Source: Siderastrea radians
Lineage: Eukaryota; Cnidaria; Anthozoa; Scleractinia; Rhizangiidae
Direction: 5' to 3'
Assembly: GCA_964017195.1 (NCBI GenBank)
Contig: OZ024896.1
Coordinates: 2,291,987 to 2,355,986 of the forward strand
DNA length: 64,000 bases
Under the pieces are notes generated by a model, which was given only the letters and a program-made list of their open reading frames with translations, ran no database searches and was not told the DNA's origin. The translations under genes were made by a program, and so were the position numbers. Positions 1 through 13,884 of this stretch are shown piece after piece. The number at the start of each line of letters is the position of its first letter. The stretch's first letter is position 1.

Positions 1-145
1 AAATGTAATGCTCCGACACTTTTATTTAATTCACTTTTTAAAGTGTTCATTACCACGGATCGAAAACCCACCGAAATCTTTCCAGAATAGGGAAGGATAC
101 ATTAATCATGTACTAACAGTTTGCAAACAATAATAGATGATTTAC
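1..145. other. Intron of gene C, window edge
   Basis: Sequence downstream of the exon ending at 146. No exon is recognisable before the window edge. Confidence 0.4.
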
Positions 146-293
146 CCGCAGGTTTAAGTACACCATACAACTCTACTCTTAAAGCTTTACGAGCGAAGAA
201 CTGGGTTTGTTGGAAACGGATGAACTTCGCTCCCTTTATTTTTGCTAGATTATGTTTAACGATATCTCTTCTTCCGTCGTTTCCGTTGAAGAT
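146..293 (-). CDS. Gene C exon 9: second F5/8C domain, C-terminal part
   Basis: 148-bp exon (acceptor TTTCAG, donor GTAAAT). It encodes IFNGNDGRRDIV, KFIRFQQT and LRVELYGV, matching exon 3 in length and phase. It ends in phase 1 (KPAG), so at least one further exon lies beyond position 1. This is the last recognisable gene C exon in the window. Confidence 0.85.
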
Positions 294-3200
294 CTGAAAG
301 AAAAAGAAAATCTTGCAATTGCTTAAGTAATTACATTATAGCAAGAAATTTCAGAAATGCCACAAGTCTATTTATAGCGAGAATTGTTTCATAGGAAGTT
401 AATCTATTGACGGATTGACATGGTTTGAAGTTTTCTCGATCAACTGGAATCTTTCCGTTTTGGAATGTAATACTCTTTTAGAGATTTAATTTTTGGCGAC
501 ACAGGTAAGTCGTGTTCATCTGAAATTAAAAAAGAACACTTTTACGGAATCCAAAAGCGAAACAAAAAAATATTACTTTACTTCGGCAACTTAGACGCAG
601 CTTGCTTGAATATTGTTCTATTTCGATCTTAACTCTGGAACCTGTAATTGACAGTAATCATAAGTGACACTCACATACATGAAGAGCGTTCTATAGTAGG
701 GTTTCCTGTCTATTCCTGACTATCACTAACTATTGCTTCACATCAGTATTTAATAACGTTTCAGTTTACTTTAACAACAGCAATCCAGGATTGCTTACAA
801 CTCGTTGTCACCTAAGGTCCTTCCTTGCACTGTTTCTTGCTTTGGTGATTTACGAAAAAAGTCTCACCATGTACTGAAGAGTCCGTTCACGTTTTGGGTG
901 TCAAAAACAAACCTTGTCAGTGTTGTCCTCTTGGTAGGTGACCCAATCTGTATTGTTAAGTGAAAACTGCAACTTGTACTTCGTTGTCCAGTGATTAGCG
1001 TTTGGATTTCCTTGAGTAGCTACAGCGCAGATAAAGAACTCGTATTGCAGGTTGATTTGTAAATAATCGTTAGTATTATTATCTGTTTCGGGTGACCACG
1101 TACCATTCCCATTTAGTCGACTTTTTGAAGCGTCATTACCAAAACTTGATGACGAGGCTGAGAAACTGCCGTCTGGAAATGAGTAGTTACTGGTCAGACC
1201 GAGTGCCTGGATTTGACACGCTGAATATAAACAAGTATTAAAGCAGTTAGATGAAAATAAGGTTAAATAAAAAATAAATTATTGGACTTGGTTTGGCCGC
1301 GCACTGCTGTACCTTAAAATGACATGAACAAATACCGTATTCTTTGGCAAAAGCAACACGTGATATGCCGTTATGCGTTATTTAAACATTTAAGCTATCT
1401 CATCATATCAAATATCTATGCATCAAACCTAAACTACACAAACGCACATTAAAGGTGTTAGGTGCATAATAGTAGAAACTAAAAATGGTCGATAGCTTTT
1501 CTATAGATTGCATTAAACACTATGAAAGGATTACCTTTTGTAATGTGTGCGAAACCTTGATTCTTGTCCGGTACAAGTTTCTACGCGATTTTTCGTACGA
1601 TTTTCGAGAGGGTATAGAATATAGTCCTGACTTTCCACTAACTTTGTAACGTTCACTTGGACGACACAAGGGGACGACTAACTAAAAGCAGCACGTCACA
1701 ATAGTTAGACTACCGAGACTCTAGGGTACCGATTATGTTTCTACTTTCTCAGTGTTGGATATATGATAAACACGCTCTTTTTTAATAAAAGTGTTTAAAG
1801 TGAGAATATGTGATGATACCTCTTCGTGCAGAATACACTTCAACTTCACATAGCGTGAGAGGAACGGGTCCCTTCAAAGTATTTCTAATGGTCACATATT
1901 TTCCGTTTAAACTTGGGCGACAGAAGAATGATGCGCCTTGTCCTTGAGGAACACTGTATCCACCAGCACCACATTTAGGATTAACCACACCACCTCTAGT
2001 CGATGAAGACCCTAATGAAAAAGTAAACTCGGTGAAAACTCATTCTTTGTTTACTGGGCAGTAATGTTGTCTTGTGTTGAGCGGTTGAAATTTAAAGATA
2101 AATACCAAATTAACAAAATCCGTTTGTCTTTGCTACCTTGCAGGTAAGACTTTGCTTTGTATTTCGTGATTCATAATTAAGAAGCTGACTGGGCTTCTGC
2201 TTCTTCTGCTACGTGTCACGCAACATCCGGTGTTATGTTAACTCTTGCAGACTACGCAAGTAGTTTAGGTGATAAGTAAAAAGTTAAAACAGGCAGCAAT
2301 ACCCAATAATCTATCGCATGCAAACTTCATCTTGTGCCAATTAAATTTATCGCCCCCACCCCTCGATATTAATAGATTGTATCGTAGAAAAAAAATAACC
2401 CGAATCGCTAAATATGCTTATGTTGTTTCGAATGATTAGTTTTTTTTCACTATTCTAGAGTGCGTAAGGTTAACTCCATTGTTCTTCATTACCAGCCCAC
2501 CCTTACTCGCCTACTCAACCAACCAGCCAGCTTCAATGTAATTGCCAGCTGTTGACTGTTTTTTATTCCAGCCAGGCAGGGAACTAGGCTGTCAGTTTAC
2601 TGATTTTTCCGTGCAACCAAATGAAACTGAATTCAGTCAGCTAAGCATTCAAAGATGCAAAACGTGGACAAACTTGCTCGATTGCTGAGTTTACATTAGT
2701 TTGTCTGTCCATGATGTAGTGGGAGACTGTGAAGGCGATGCACCCTGTTTTAAACAAGGAGACAGAGACAAGATTGGTGGATTAGGAGTCTTTTTGTCCC
2801 TCGTTTTATCCTTCTGCAATTGAAGGATTTAAGCCATCTGAGCTAGAATTCTGGTATAACATGAATAATTTTCTTTGGAAAACTCATCGACTTTTTTCTT
2901 TCCAGAGGCTGCAAAACACTGCTTGTCTAAGTCCTATGGTTTAAAAATACTATTATAGGGGAAAATGATTTCCAGCCCATTGATGAGGAAAAAGGTATCT
3001 CGCTGCATTTACTGAAGGTAAAATAGCTCCTACTTATCACACAACCTTAGCTTTGAAAGCCTTACAATAATTAAGACATAGCATATGAAACCAAAGTTTT
3101 AACCTACCGACTCTGATCTCAAATGAATTCAATCTGTCACCACAGCATTCTCCTCTGTTGACTACGTACACTTCACTCACAGGCTCCACTTGCCCCAGGT

Positions 3201-6200
3201 CCACGCGCCACCAGGGGTTAGTCTCCTCCTTTGTGTGTGTGCATGATTTACCGTGTGAATAACGTGTGTTGCTGTTACCATCCACTGCTCTGCTGCTACT
3301 ATCAACATCGCGATGATTGCTTGACTGGTCCGTTTTCTTACCAAATGCCAGATTTTCTTTAAAGAAACAGCCATATTGTCACAATGAAATTAGATTCAAG
3401 TACAGGAGTCTCATCAAAATGCTAATTGGTTTGCTTATTACTAGAACAGTAAAGAAAGGGAAAGGAAAACGAGTGTGAAAACTTAATGGGTTCTCATTAG
3501 CGATGCAAGATTGATATTTTGTCAGGAAGCGAACTCAGTGGATGAGAGAGCGCAAAGTAACAAAAGCATTTGTTCGTCCTGTCTGGATAAACTTGACGCA
3601 AGTTTAAACATAACCACAAAAATCCACAAAATCATCACGCTTATGTCACGATGAGAGGAATAAGTTTGTTTGTTACTCCTATGTTCACCCCTTTGCTTGC
3701 GTTGCTATCGTTTTCACTAGAAGGGCTCTTACGCCATGAGTCTGCTTACGCTTGTGATCCAAGTGAAAACCAGGCCTTGACCCTATTCATGCTCGGCTTT
3801 TATTGTACGAGTCTCAAAAAATGTAAAATTTACCACAAAAAAAGGAAAAAAAATCATTACAAAAAAACAAAACGAAACAAAACAAAAAAATATATATGGT
3901 TGTCACGTAAACTTCAAATTTAAGCTTTAATAGGGAAAAGGCTGGAATCTGCCAAAAAGCAGACATTTCTGGCTGCACCTATTCAACACCAGGGTGTGAT
4001 ATGCGATTCACAAACTGATTTTTATGTTTGAATGTGCACTAAATCCAAATGACAAGCCTGATCCTGAAAAGCTGCGCATGCGTAGCTAAATTAGCGATCT
4101 TTAGTTGCGTCTATTTGAGTATGTTAGAAGAATGCCAGTAAAATGTATCCAATGAAGAAGCTGGCATAGAAAAAATTGCACCAGAAAAAAGATGGATGAT
4201 GTTTATTAACAATGAGTGCAAAGAAATCAAACCTTATATCGTCATTGAAAAGCCCCACCAGGGGAGTTACAATAAAGTATTTTATTGTATTGTCTTGTAT
4301 TGTATTATATTGTATTACTGATTCGTTTAACAACAGAAAAACGCTTCATTATTGTGGTAACTAACCTCGTGAGTAAACTTCCACCTCGCATAGCTGAAGA
4401 AATTGTTCTCTTGTGGTCATAATACCAAGATATTTACCAACCTTCAGTGGATTATGGTAACACACAGCAGATGCTATAAACGAAATGAAAGTGTACTGTC
4501 CCACACACTTAGGATTGCTTGTCACATCTTGGTTGTTACCTGTCAGTAAGAAATATGTCCTTACAATGATGCAAAAGAGCTTTAAAGTCGAAATACTCAG
4601 CGCTTTCCGCTTATTATTTGGGAATGACTTTCATTAATCGGGAACGGATTGCATTACTGGAATCAAAATTCCACTTTCAAATTGAATATTGTAATGTTCC
4701 AACAGTAGCAATGTTCCAAATAAGGAATGCTGATTGGTTTATAATTGACATCCGGCGAATGTTCAAATGCAAGTAGCAGATTGTTGGCGGCTTGACGTAT
4801 CTGACCTGATTGATGTTGATGGCTACATTTCATTATGGAGCCAGTCATTTAGTCATTCATATATTGCACCAGTGTTATGGAACTCTCTTCCAGAGGATAT
4901 GAGGAGCTGCAAGTCCTTGACTACTTTTAAAACAAAGCTGAAGACCTTTCTTTTTAAGCGTATTTTTAATTGACACTGCATTATACAATTATTATTATTA
5001 TTATTGTTATTTTTATTATTATTATTATTTTGTTTAATTGTAAATATTGTCAATTCTATTACTTAATTTTAAATATTGTAAAGCGCTGTTGGATACCCTG
5101 TAGAAACAGCGCTATATAAATCATCATCATTATTATTACTATTATTATTATTATTATTGTTATTAGTTTTGTTTCTCTTATAGTCAAACTTTTGGAGGAA
5201 ATTAAGAAGGTCTTCTTGATTTGAAGTCGTCAGTAATCCAGCAAAGTCAAGCCTATTCTAGTCAAAAGAGGATATAAAACGCCAGAGTTTTATTCAAAAG
5301 AAAAATCTAAACACCGTCATTAAGAAAACTTGACGTTATGAGCAGGAAGAAAGGAAAATTAACGTATTGTTTAAAAATTACTTTGCGCACACCCTAGCTT
5401 TGCACGTGACTCCTTACTCTGTTTTGACTTTGCTCTGGCGTCATACCATGAAGTATATGTAATGGCTAACTATCAGCTTTGTGTTAAGTAATCACCAGAT
5501 TTCGTAATATTTACTTCTTGCCCTTTTTGTATAGTAAATTTAAACTTCTAAAATCCCTTACCGCACTTGTGCAAGTTTATCTACGAAACCTATTTATCTC
5601 TTACCGCAAAATACTCACCCAAAGTTATTTCGTAGTCTTTAAAACGTCTAGGATTCGTCCCAAACCTGTTGACTATGGATACTTCAAAGACTGGTACGTT
5701 ATCTGAATCCAGGTCCACTCGCCACCAGCTGGGGGTATCTTCCCCTGTATGTGAACAGTGTCCTTTATTAAAATCTGTGTCTGGATTTCCATCAACTGCT
5801 TTCTCTGATGTACCTTTGGCCTTCACGTCACTGTAGGTAGAAGACTGTTTTGTGACCTTACCAGCAGCAAGGTTCTCTGTTTAAACCGATAAAATGATAG
5901 AGACTAGTTTATTTCTTGAATGAAAGGCGAGCGACGAATACCTAGAAGTTCCGAAAGTACTGCGTAAGGATACGATCTGATGGTGGTTCACAAACCCAAA
6001 ACTAGCAACACTTCAAAAGAAATGAACTTGAATCTTGGTTATTGGGAAAAACAGTTAACAATTACAAGCTTTCATAAATGTTGCAGCCATTAAAAAAAAT
6101 ACAACAATATCAACAATAAAAGAAAGAAAAAAGATGAAGTGCTTAAACATGGAATAAGAAAGATGTAAGGAGGGTAGACCTGTTAGTAGCCCTAAAGTAG

Positions 6201-6474
6201 CTCCCTTCCCACCTGTAAACTAACGGTGATAACAGGTCTACTAAATCTGAAAGCAACAGGGTTCATTACTTTCCTTACTTTGGCCCCAGTCAAAAGAGTT
6301 ATAAGCTCCCCGCAGTTGTAGAGCTCGCACTTGGTTTCTCCGATGCTTTCTTTATTAGGTTAAGAAATAAAACACAAGCAGTTTCACGGAAGAAATAGCT
6401 CACTACTCCATTGCCTGTTCCAGGCTCAGGATAGCAAGAAAAAATGATAGCAGGGAAAAAAAAAATGTTAAGGG

Positions 6475-6559
<85 letters not shown>

Positions 6560-9500
6560 CTAAAACAACTACAACAAAAACAAAACAAAAACAAACAATA
6601 ACAGCAAGGCAGAGGTGCCTCTCTCCCCAGTCTCTTCTGTTTTTTTTTTTACCGCTCTCAATGCTATTCGTTCGCGCACCACTATCTGAACGCATGGAAC
6701 AGACTAACTACTCCACTATACTCCATCCACACTCTTCCAGTTTAGTAATATAGCGAAAACGAAATTAGCTCTATAGTCCCACGTTAGTTTACAAGAGTTG
6801 TTCATCATAAACCTTTTTATAAATCAAAAACACTGGAGTACGTAAATGGGCAACCCTCGAGATATCAAATTACAACCTGAGTCAGGCCTTGACACTGCTG
6901 GGTTTTATTTGCATACGTTCTCGAGGTAATTCAGGAGCAAAGAAAGTAAAAAAAGTTGACAATTACTAACTCTTACTCCATTTAAAAAGAGGCTGCTGTA
7001 TGCAGGCACTTAATGGAGCTTAAAATTGACGATACCACATTTACCTGGTTTCTGACTCACTCCGAACACTTCTACTCTCATACAAAAGCTGTTGTGCTTC
7101 GTTTTCCCCACGAATCGTAGCCACCTCGCCAAGACTCCTTCATAAATGATATTCTTATTCACTGTGTCCCTGTCATTATTTCCTGTGAATATCTAGTATT
7201 GATTCAAATTGGAGTTAGTAAAGGTGAAAGTTTTGTAAAGTGAGCTGCTTATTCAGTAAAACTTCGATAACCAGTTCGGGTAGGACGAACCTCCAGATGC
7301 AACCAAACTTTTATATTTTGAAACAGCCTTTTCTCTAGTGGAAAGGTCGACTTTGCTTTTTTTACGCATGTAAGGAACACAACCTTGAGCGCTGCACTAC
7401 AGTCTTTCCTCCAGCAAACGTCATGAAGCTTTCTAATACCGTACCAATACCTGTTAATTCAATAAGTCCAATAAGTAGGTCAGACACCTAATAGCAATAA
7501 TAATTAATGCTTTTAAAGTTCACAGGTGTCACATTGAAATATTCGCCTGTAGATAACACTATCAACTGAACTTAGTAAAAACTTAACTTGCCGTGTATAT
7601 GCAGCCTGTATGCACTGTAGAGCGTTATTGTTTATTTACTTGTCTGTCTTTTTATTTATTTATTAAACGATCTATCGAATGCCATACGGTAAGACACACG
7701 GAAAATTCTCACACGATGGGCAACATAAAAGCCTGGTCATTTCCTTTCTCAGAAGTTACCATTGAAATATATGTCCCGATAACCGTTCGGCTATATAGAC
7801 CCGTAACGCTGAATTTCTTCGTACAAGATAGTGCAGAAGAACGCCTGCCTCAAAGCGAAGAACACTGGATTTAGGGAGACCTATATATAACAAGCGACAC
7901 ACAGTTGTGCAAAAGAACGAGCTAAGGTATTAATGCTCTAGTTATGATATCTACCTTAACTTGTCCAAGGTCATTATAATCTGTCCAAGTTGTTCCATTT
8001 GTGGATACTTGTAGGGTGTAAGTCTCCACCCACTGATCTGCTTGGGAATTCCCCTGAGTGGACACAGCACAGATGATATGCAGTGTCTGTAGATCAATCT
8101 GTAGATATGGATTACTGTCACTTGTGGACGCACACCATGATGACCCTGCTGTGTAGTTCAATCGGCTGTTATTGGCTGGTGTGCTGGCATTTAAACAACT
8201 GGAAGCGTTTATTTTATCGTCTTTGATTTTTGAATTCGCCATCCCAAGATCCAAATCAATACAGTCTCCTAACACAAAAATGCAATAACAATATTTTGTT
8301 AACCCTTTGGATACTAAGGGGGGTGGCTATTTGTTTTAGCAACATGTTACCTATAATATATAGATTTAGCCAAGCCTAAAAGCGGAGCCCCCCTTTTTGT
8401 TTTGTCTGTTTTTTGCTTTTGTTTTGTTTTTGCTGGCAGTTATTTTAAAATTTGTGAAAATACTCTCATCCAAGTCGTTATATTAAAAAAAAAAAAAAAA
8501 CAAAGAAAAAAAGGAAAAAATTCTTGCTCCCGCTGAGTGTCGAACCCAGCTCGTCGGCGTGACATGCCGGTAACTAGTCCACTAGGCCATGGGCGTTTGA
8601 CATTGTTTAAAATAGTTAATTTTAATACTTAATTCTTTCTTCGTGACAAGCTGCCAATCAGCATGAAAATGCTGGTGTTTTTCCTGGCAAAATGTGTTCG
8701 AAACGCCGTAAAAACCATGGTTGTGGACAGAAAAAGCCAAAAAGCACTAGCTCTGCTATATTTGGCGTCGAAACCGCTGCAAAAAGCTGCGAACTCAAGC
8801 GGTGTGCCGACCGAGTTTGAACAGAACCGACGAGGCAAATCTGAACTTTTTGCCTGAACTTTATCGCCGAATTTCTTTCGCCTAGACTGAACTTTTCCCC
8901 TTCCACCAAAAAGACAACTGAGTGTTCTTTTGAACTTTTTTTTTCCATTAACAAATTTGTTTTTGACTTTTGTTGTCTTTGCTTGTTTTGCTACAATGCG
9001 GGTCAACATGCGATTTCGCGCCGAAAACACACGGGATTCAGCACAGGGTTATATCCAGTGTAGGAAGTGTATTGGTAGGCCTGTGGTGCGGACGGACGGA
9101 CGTACGGATGTACGGACGGACGGTCACGTGACTACTACGTCACTACCAAAATTTTTTGGCTTGATAGATTACCAAATTTCCTTAGCAATGGAGCTCCGCT
9201 GACGCGCTAGCGCGCTGGCTCCGCTATAATCGCAGAGCTCTGTTGCATAAGTTTTGCGGCTGCAAATTGTCTGAAATTCGAGCGCTTTAAAAAATGCACC
9301 GAACTGTTTTTGGAAGCTTTTCGGGCATAATAGGTTTAAACCGACAACTGCTTCGCTTATAGTTTTTCAAATAACTGTTATATTCTGTTCTCTAACTAGA
9401 GACAATCAAGATTCAAAACAAAGAAACGCCAAACACGCTTTAATTAAATTGTTATTATGCCAGCATAAGTTTTGCGGATGCGAAGTAAGCCTATATAAAG

Positions 9501-12173
9501 TTAGGCGCTTTGAGAAACGCACAAAACTGTTCTCGGAAGCTTTTGGGATAAAATAGCTGTAAACCGACAACTGCTTCGCTTAAAAGATTATTACTATTGA
9601 AAACTTCTAGGACGAGAAAATCGACAGTTGCACAAAGAGATGAACCGGACGGTGAAAATTGAAAACAAAGCTTGTGCAGTTGTCTTGCGGCTGTGCTTAG
9701 ACCTACTGTTATGAATAGACAAACACAAAATAATGGACAGAGAAATCATTTTTGAAAAACATTTATTCGAAAAGCCCTATGTTTATACTTAAATGCAATT
9801 CGCGTTACACTTCCAAAATCGTAGGTCGGTCCACGCGAGTAAAATCGGCTCAGCATGGCAAAATATTCAAGAATCTGTCACAAATCTGAGCGCGTTTTCT
9901 AATATTTTTTTAAAGTCAAAAGTAAATAACACATTTCTAATGGCATAAATCAAATTTACATTTCAAAACGTAATTTCGTTCATCGTAATACTCGAAATCA
10001 TGTACCTTAGACCCTTTAAAAACTTCACTTACTCAGTTGTGTTTCAGAACAGGGCAAACTCTCCGCCGTGAAGAAAACAAAGCGATGAAGTCCTTTGAAT
10101 GCAGCTTTCGTAACTTGAACTTTTCGCCTTCTACCAGTATTCTTTTGAACTTTTTCTTTCCATTTATATTAGATTTTTTTTGTCAAGTATAAAACTTCAT
10201 TACTCTCGAGCAATCGTTAAATGCTAAAGAAGCTTAAGCTTTTAAAGAAACCTCTTTTTCAAAAGCGACGATGGACATGCGATTTCCCGCCAAGAAAAAT
10301 GCCGGTTGCCCTAAAGCACCGTGCGATTTCCCGCCAAGAAAAGATAGCATTCTCTGCCCCCGTCGGGTTGTCTTGAGACTCCCCTCCCCCTCCCACAGAG
10401 TGTGCGGACGGACGGACGTACGGATGTACGGACGGACGGTCACGTGACTATTACGTCACAACCAAAATTTCTTGGATTGATAGGTTACCATATTTCCTTA
10501 GCAATGGAGCTCCGCTGGCGGGCTTTGCCCGCAGGCTCCGCTATAAACCTTTAAAAACTATATACTTTCAGAACGGTCCGGCATCCTTTGTTCTCTTGTC
10601 AACGTAAATTGTCGATCCAAGCCATTTCGACAAAAATTCACGACTCAACAATAAACGTTTCTCAGTTATCCATTTTTCTTCATATCACAAACATAAATCA
10701 CCGTTTACCTTCAAGAGTTCTCCGTTCCTGCAGTAAGAATTTGCATAAAATACCTGTATTCAAGCTAAAGATATATAGTGGCCGTTCATTCGCTGCTGCA
10801 GCTCCGATGCTCTGGAACGCGTTGCCGGAAGACATAAAGAACTGCGCTACAGTGAGCAGTTTTGTTTATTTATTAATCTTTCTTATTTATTTGTTACTGT
10901 TGTAAGGCGCTATTGCACCTTTGGGAAATAGCGGCCTTTAAATTTATTATAATTAGTATGTGTAATCAAATGGTGACGAGTGAAATTAGGAAATAATTTC
11001 ACGCGCGTTTTGTCAAAATTCTAATAATTTCCCGAGCCTTTAGGCGAAGGAAATTATTAAAATTTTGACAAAACGCAAGTGAAATTATTTCCTAATTTCA
11101 CGGGTATACCATTTGATTACCTATTAATATCATGGGTGGCAGATTACACTCACAATCGTGGGGTTTTGACTTGTTTATCGCATCGAGAACTCCTTGAGCA
11201 TTGAAACGATTTAACGGCTAAAGTTCACATTTTTCTGAGTGAAATAATGAAAAAATCTTGTGACAAGTTTTTACTACGCTTTGACGATTTCGTGTTTTTT
11301 GTAACCGACAGCAAAATAAACCGGACTCTGAATTTTTACTTGAAAAGTACCAAAGCAAATCGCTTGACAAAGGTTATCGGCGTTTTATCCGGCAAATTCA
11401 CTGAATCGTGCACTACGTTGCTCCATCGAGCAAGGCTCAGAAGGCTTCACAAATACATTCAAAATACGCACAGCAAACTTGTTTTAACGAAAGTAAACTT
11501 CGGAAGCAAATTTGTATTTAAAAACAGACCTTTATTCCATTCGAAGAAGTGCCCAAATCCTCTGAGTTCGCGGTCAATTACTCGATCGCTGCAGCTGGCT
11601 CGCCGTTCAGACTATCAAAAATAATCTCTTCTTTTTAACTCGTAGGTGATTTCTGAGAAGTTCAGTCAATTAAAAGTCAAAATTTACAGATTACGAATTG
11701 TGTCCTCAATGAATATTTCCAGAATTGCTGTAGTTCTGCACAAAACATCTTCATCATTAACCTCAACGCCATCTTGGCGCTGGGCAAAAGACCCGTTGCC
11801 ATGGCAATTTTGTAATTTCACATGTGAAATTATAAATTAACGCTGAAATTTCGCGCCAAAATTAAGGAGTAATTTGTCACCCATGATATTAGAACGGTTT
11901 TCAATTGAGTGTCGAAAGTAATTCGCGTTTTGCTTTGGTTTTGCTTTACTTCGCTCTGTGAATGGTTAAAAAATCTCGCGCTACTTTCACGACCAATCAG
12001 AAGCAAAACTCAAACCAATCGCCACTTGCTCGCGCGCGTTTTCCCGCGCTTGGCGCTGGTTACATGTATTTGCTTCGAGTTCTGATTGGTTCATTGGGTA
12101 ATTTGTGTTTGTTGTGATTGGCTGGGGTAATTACTTTGATTTTGGTTTTACGACACTCATTTGAAAAGCGCTC

Positions 12174-12217
<44 letters not shown>

Positions 12218-12328
12218 GTTATGTCCTTTGTGCCTTTATGCTTTCTGCCTCTAAAGCACCGGGGCCAAACCATGGTCCTAGGGTACCAAAGAGTTCACTT
12301 TATGGGAAGAACTTTCCTCAAAATGTGG

Positions 12329-12387
<59 letters not shown>

Positions 12388-13853
12388 GCAGAATTCACGT
12401 CTGTATGCTAAAAGCTAAACTAGCTACACAGGGCGCATAGCGTAACCTGTGAGCCTTGGAGTAGAAAAATATATTTAACAATTATTCTACGAGGGCGCGC
12501 TGGATATCAAATGATAGATAACCAACGAGGCGCGTAGCGCCGAGTTGGTTATAATCATTTGATATCCAGCAAGCCCGAGTAGAATAATTGTTTTATTAAA
12601 AACTTAACCACTATTAAAAAAAAATTCAAGAAAGAACGGGAAAAAATGAGAAAAGAGGTAGAAAGGGAACAAGAATCGATCACATGACTGGACGAAAAAG
12701 GCGCCAAAACCTTGCAAAGTGTTGCAGCGTTTCATTGCGAAGCTGAATGAGTCAATGTGAACAAAGTAGCACAAGTTTTGGAAGAAATCCTCTAATTATT
12801 GGCTCTGAAATATGGTAAATGTTTTATTTTCCCGAAACATTGTTGTAATCATCGTTCAAAGCGGATTGAAGCCGTACAATTTCACCATATTAGCTGCTGG
12901 AGTTGAAACGGAACAACTTTGTTGTAATCTGTTCGCACAACGCGGAGCCATCATGTGCGCGTTTGATCGAACTGAAGACAGAACTAATTTGAACTTGAAG
13001 AGATAATTTCTATGCAGCTCAGAAGCAAGATTACTGTTGCGAGGAACATTAGAATTCCCCGTTAGAGTTTGTTAAACGCAAAGCACAAAATGTAGTGGTT
13101 CTCGGTTTAGAGGTTGCGGACGGAATGGTAAATTCAAACAACTGGAAAAGCGATTCAACTCTGTTTACATGGCATCCGATTTCTTCCTGAGCATTTGGGC
13201 CTGTTGGAACACAGAGATGCAACGAGTGCAGGTAAACCAATGTCAATTTTGCGTGTTAAAGCCGGAAAAAAATCTCGGCCTTCGTTCCTTCTTGGCAGTT
13301 TGCAGCTGTAGTTTGTTTAGTAAGCTTATTTGTTTAGACTGCTTCATGATTTTCGCACCCGCCGACTCGCCATGAGTGTGTGATAGTTGCCATTAAATGC
13401 TTCTGCCCATTTTACTGTGTTTTATTTCATTTCTTGTCTTGATATTTTGAAGTGGAAAGCCTTCCTGATAAAACCTACCGTTTGTTCAATTTTAATGACC
13501 GACGTGACGATCGAAGAAAGAAGTTAATTGTAAACACAACGCTTAATGCTTGAATTTCTATTTCTACACAGTTTCTTGAAACAATTTTGACTTGTGTTAG
13601 ACGACGCTGTTGGTGATGCTTGTTGGTGACGCTGATGGAATTTCTGCTTAATTTAATTTCCCTGTCAAGTGATATTTCTCGTCCATTTTTCTCGCCGGGT
13701 TGCTCGCGAGGAAAAAACTTTCAGCTCACTTTGTCATTTTGTTGTTGAATGTTCATTGACCATATTTGGTCGCAGCAGGTATATGAGCTGATAGCCTAGC
13801 TCCGTTCAGCCAATCAAAATGTTAGAAATCCAATATACCTAGTCCAGTTTTTA

Positions 13854-13884
<31 letters not shown>

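Noticed and set aside
6403..6695. Ser/Leu-rich open frames
   Set aside because: They are translations of the (GA)n microsatellite.
8629..9202. Overlapping open frames of 64-133 aa on both strands
   Set aside because: They sit inside a non-autonomous repeat element, have no family signature and occur in several frames simultaneously.
12118..12411. Poly-Ile and poly-Leu open frames
   Set aside because: Translations of ATT microsatellites.
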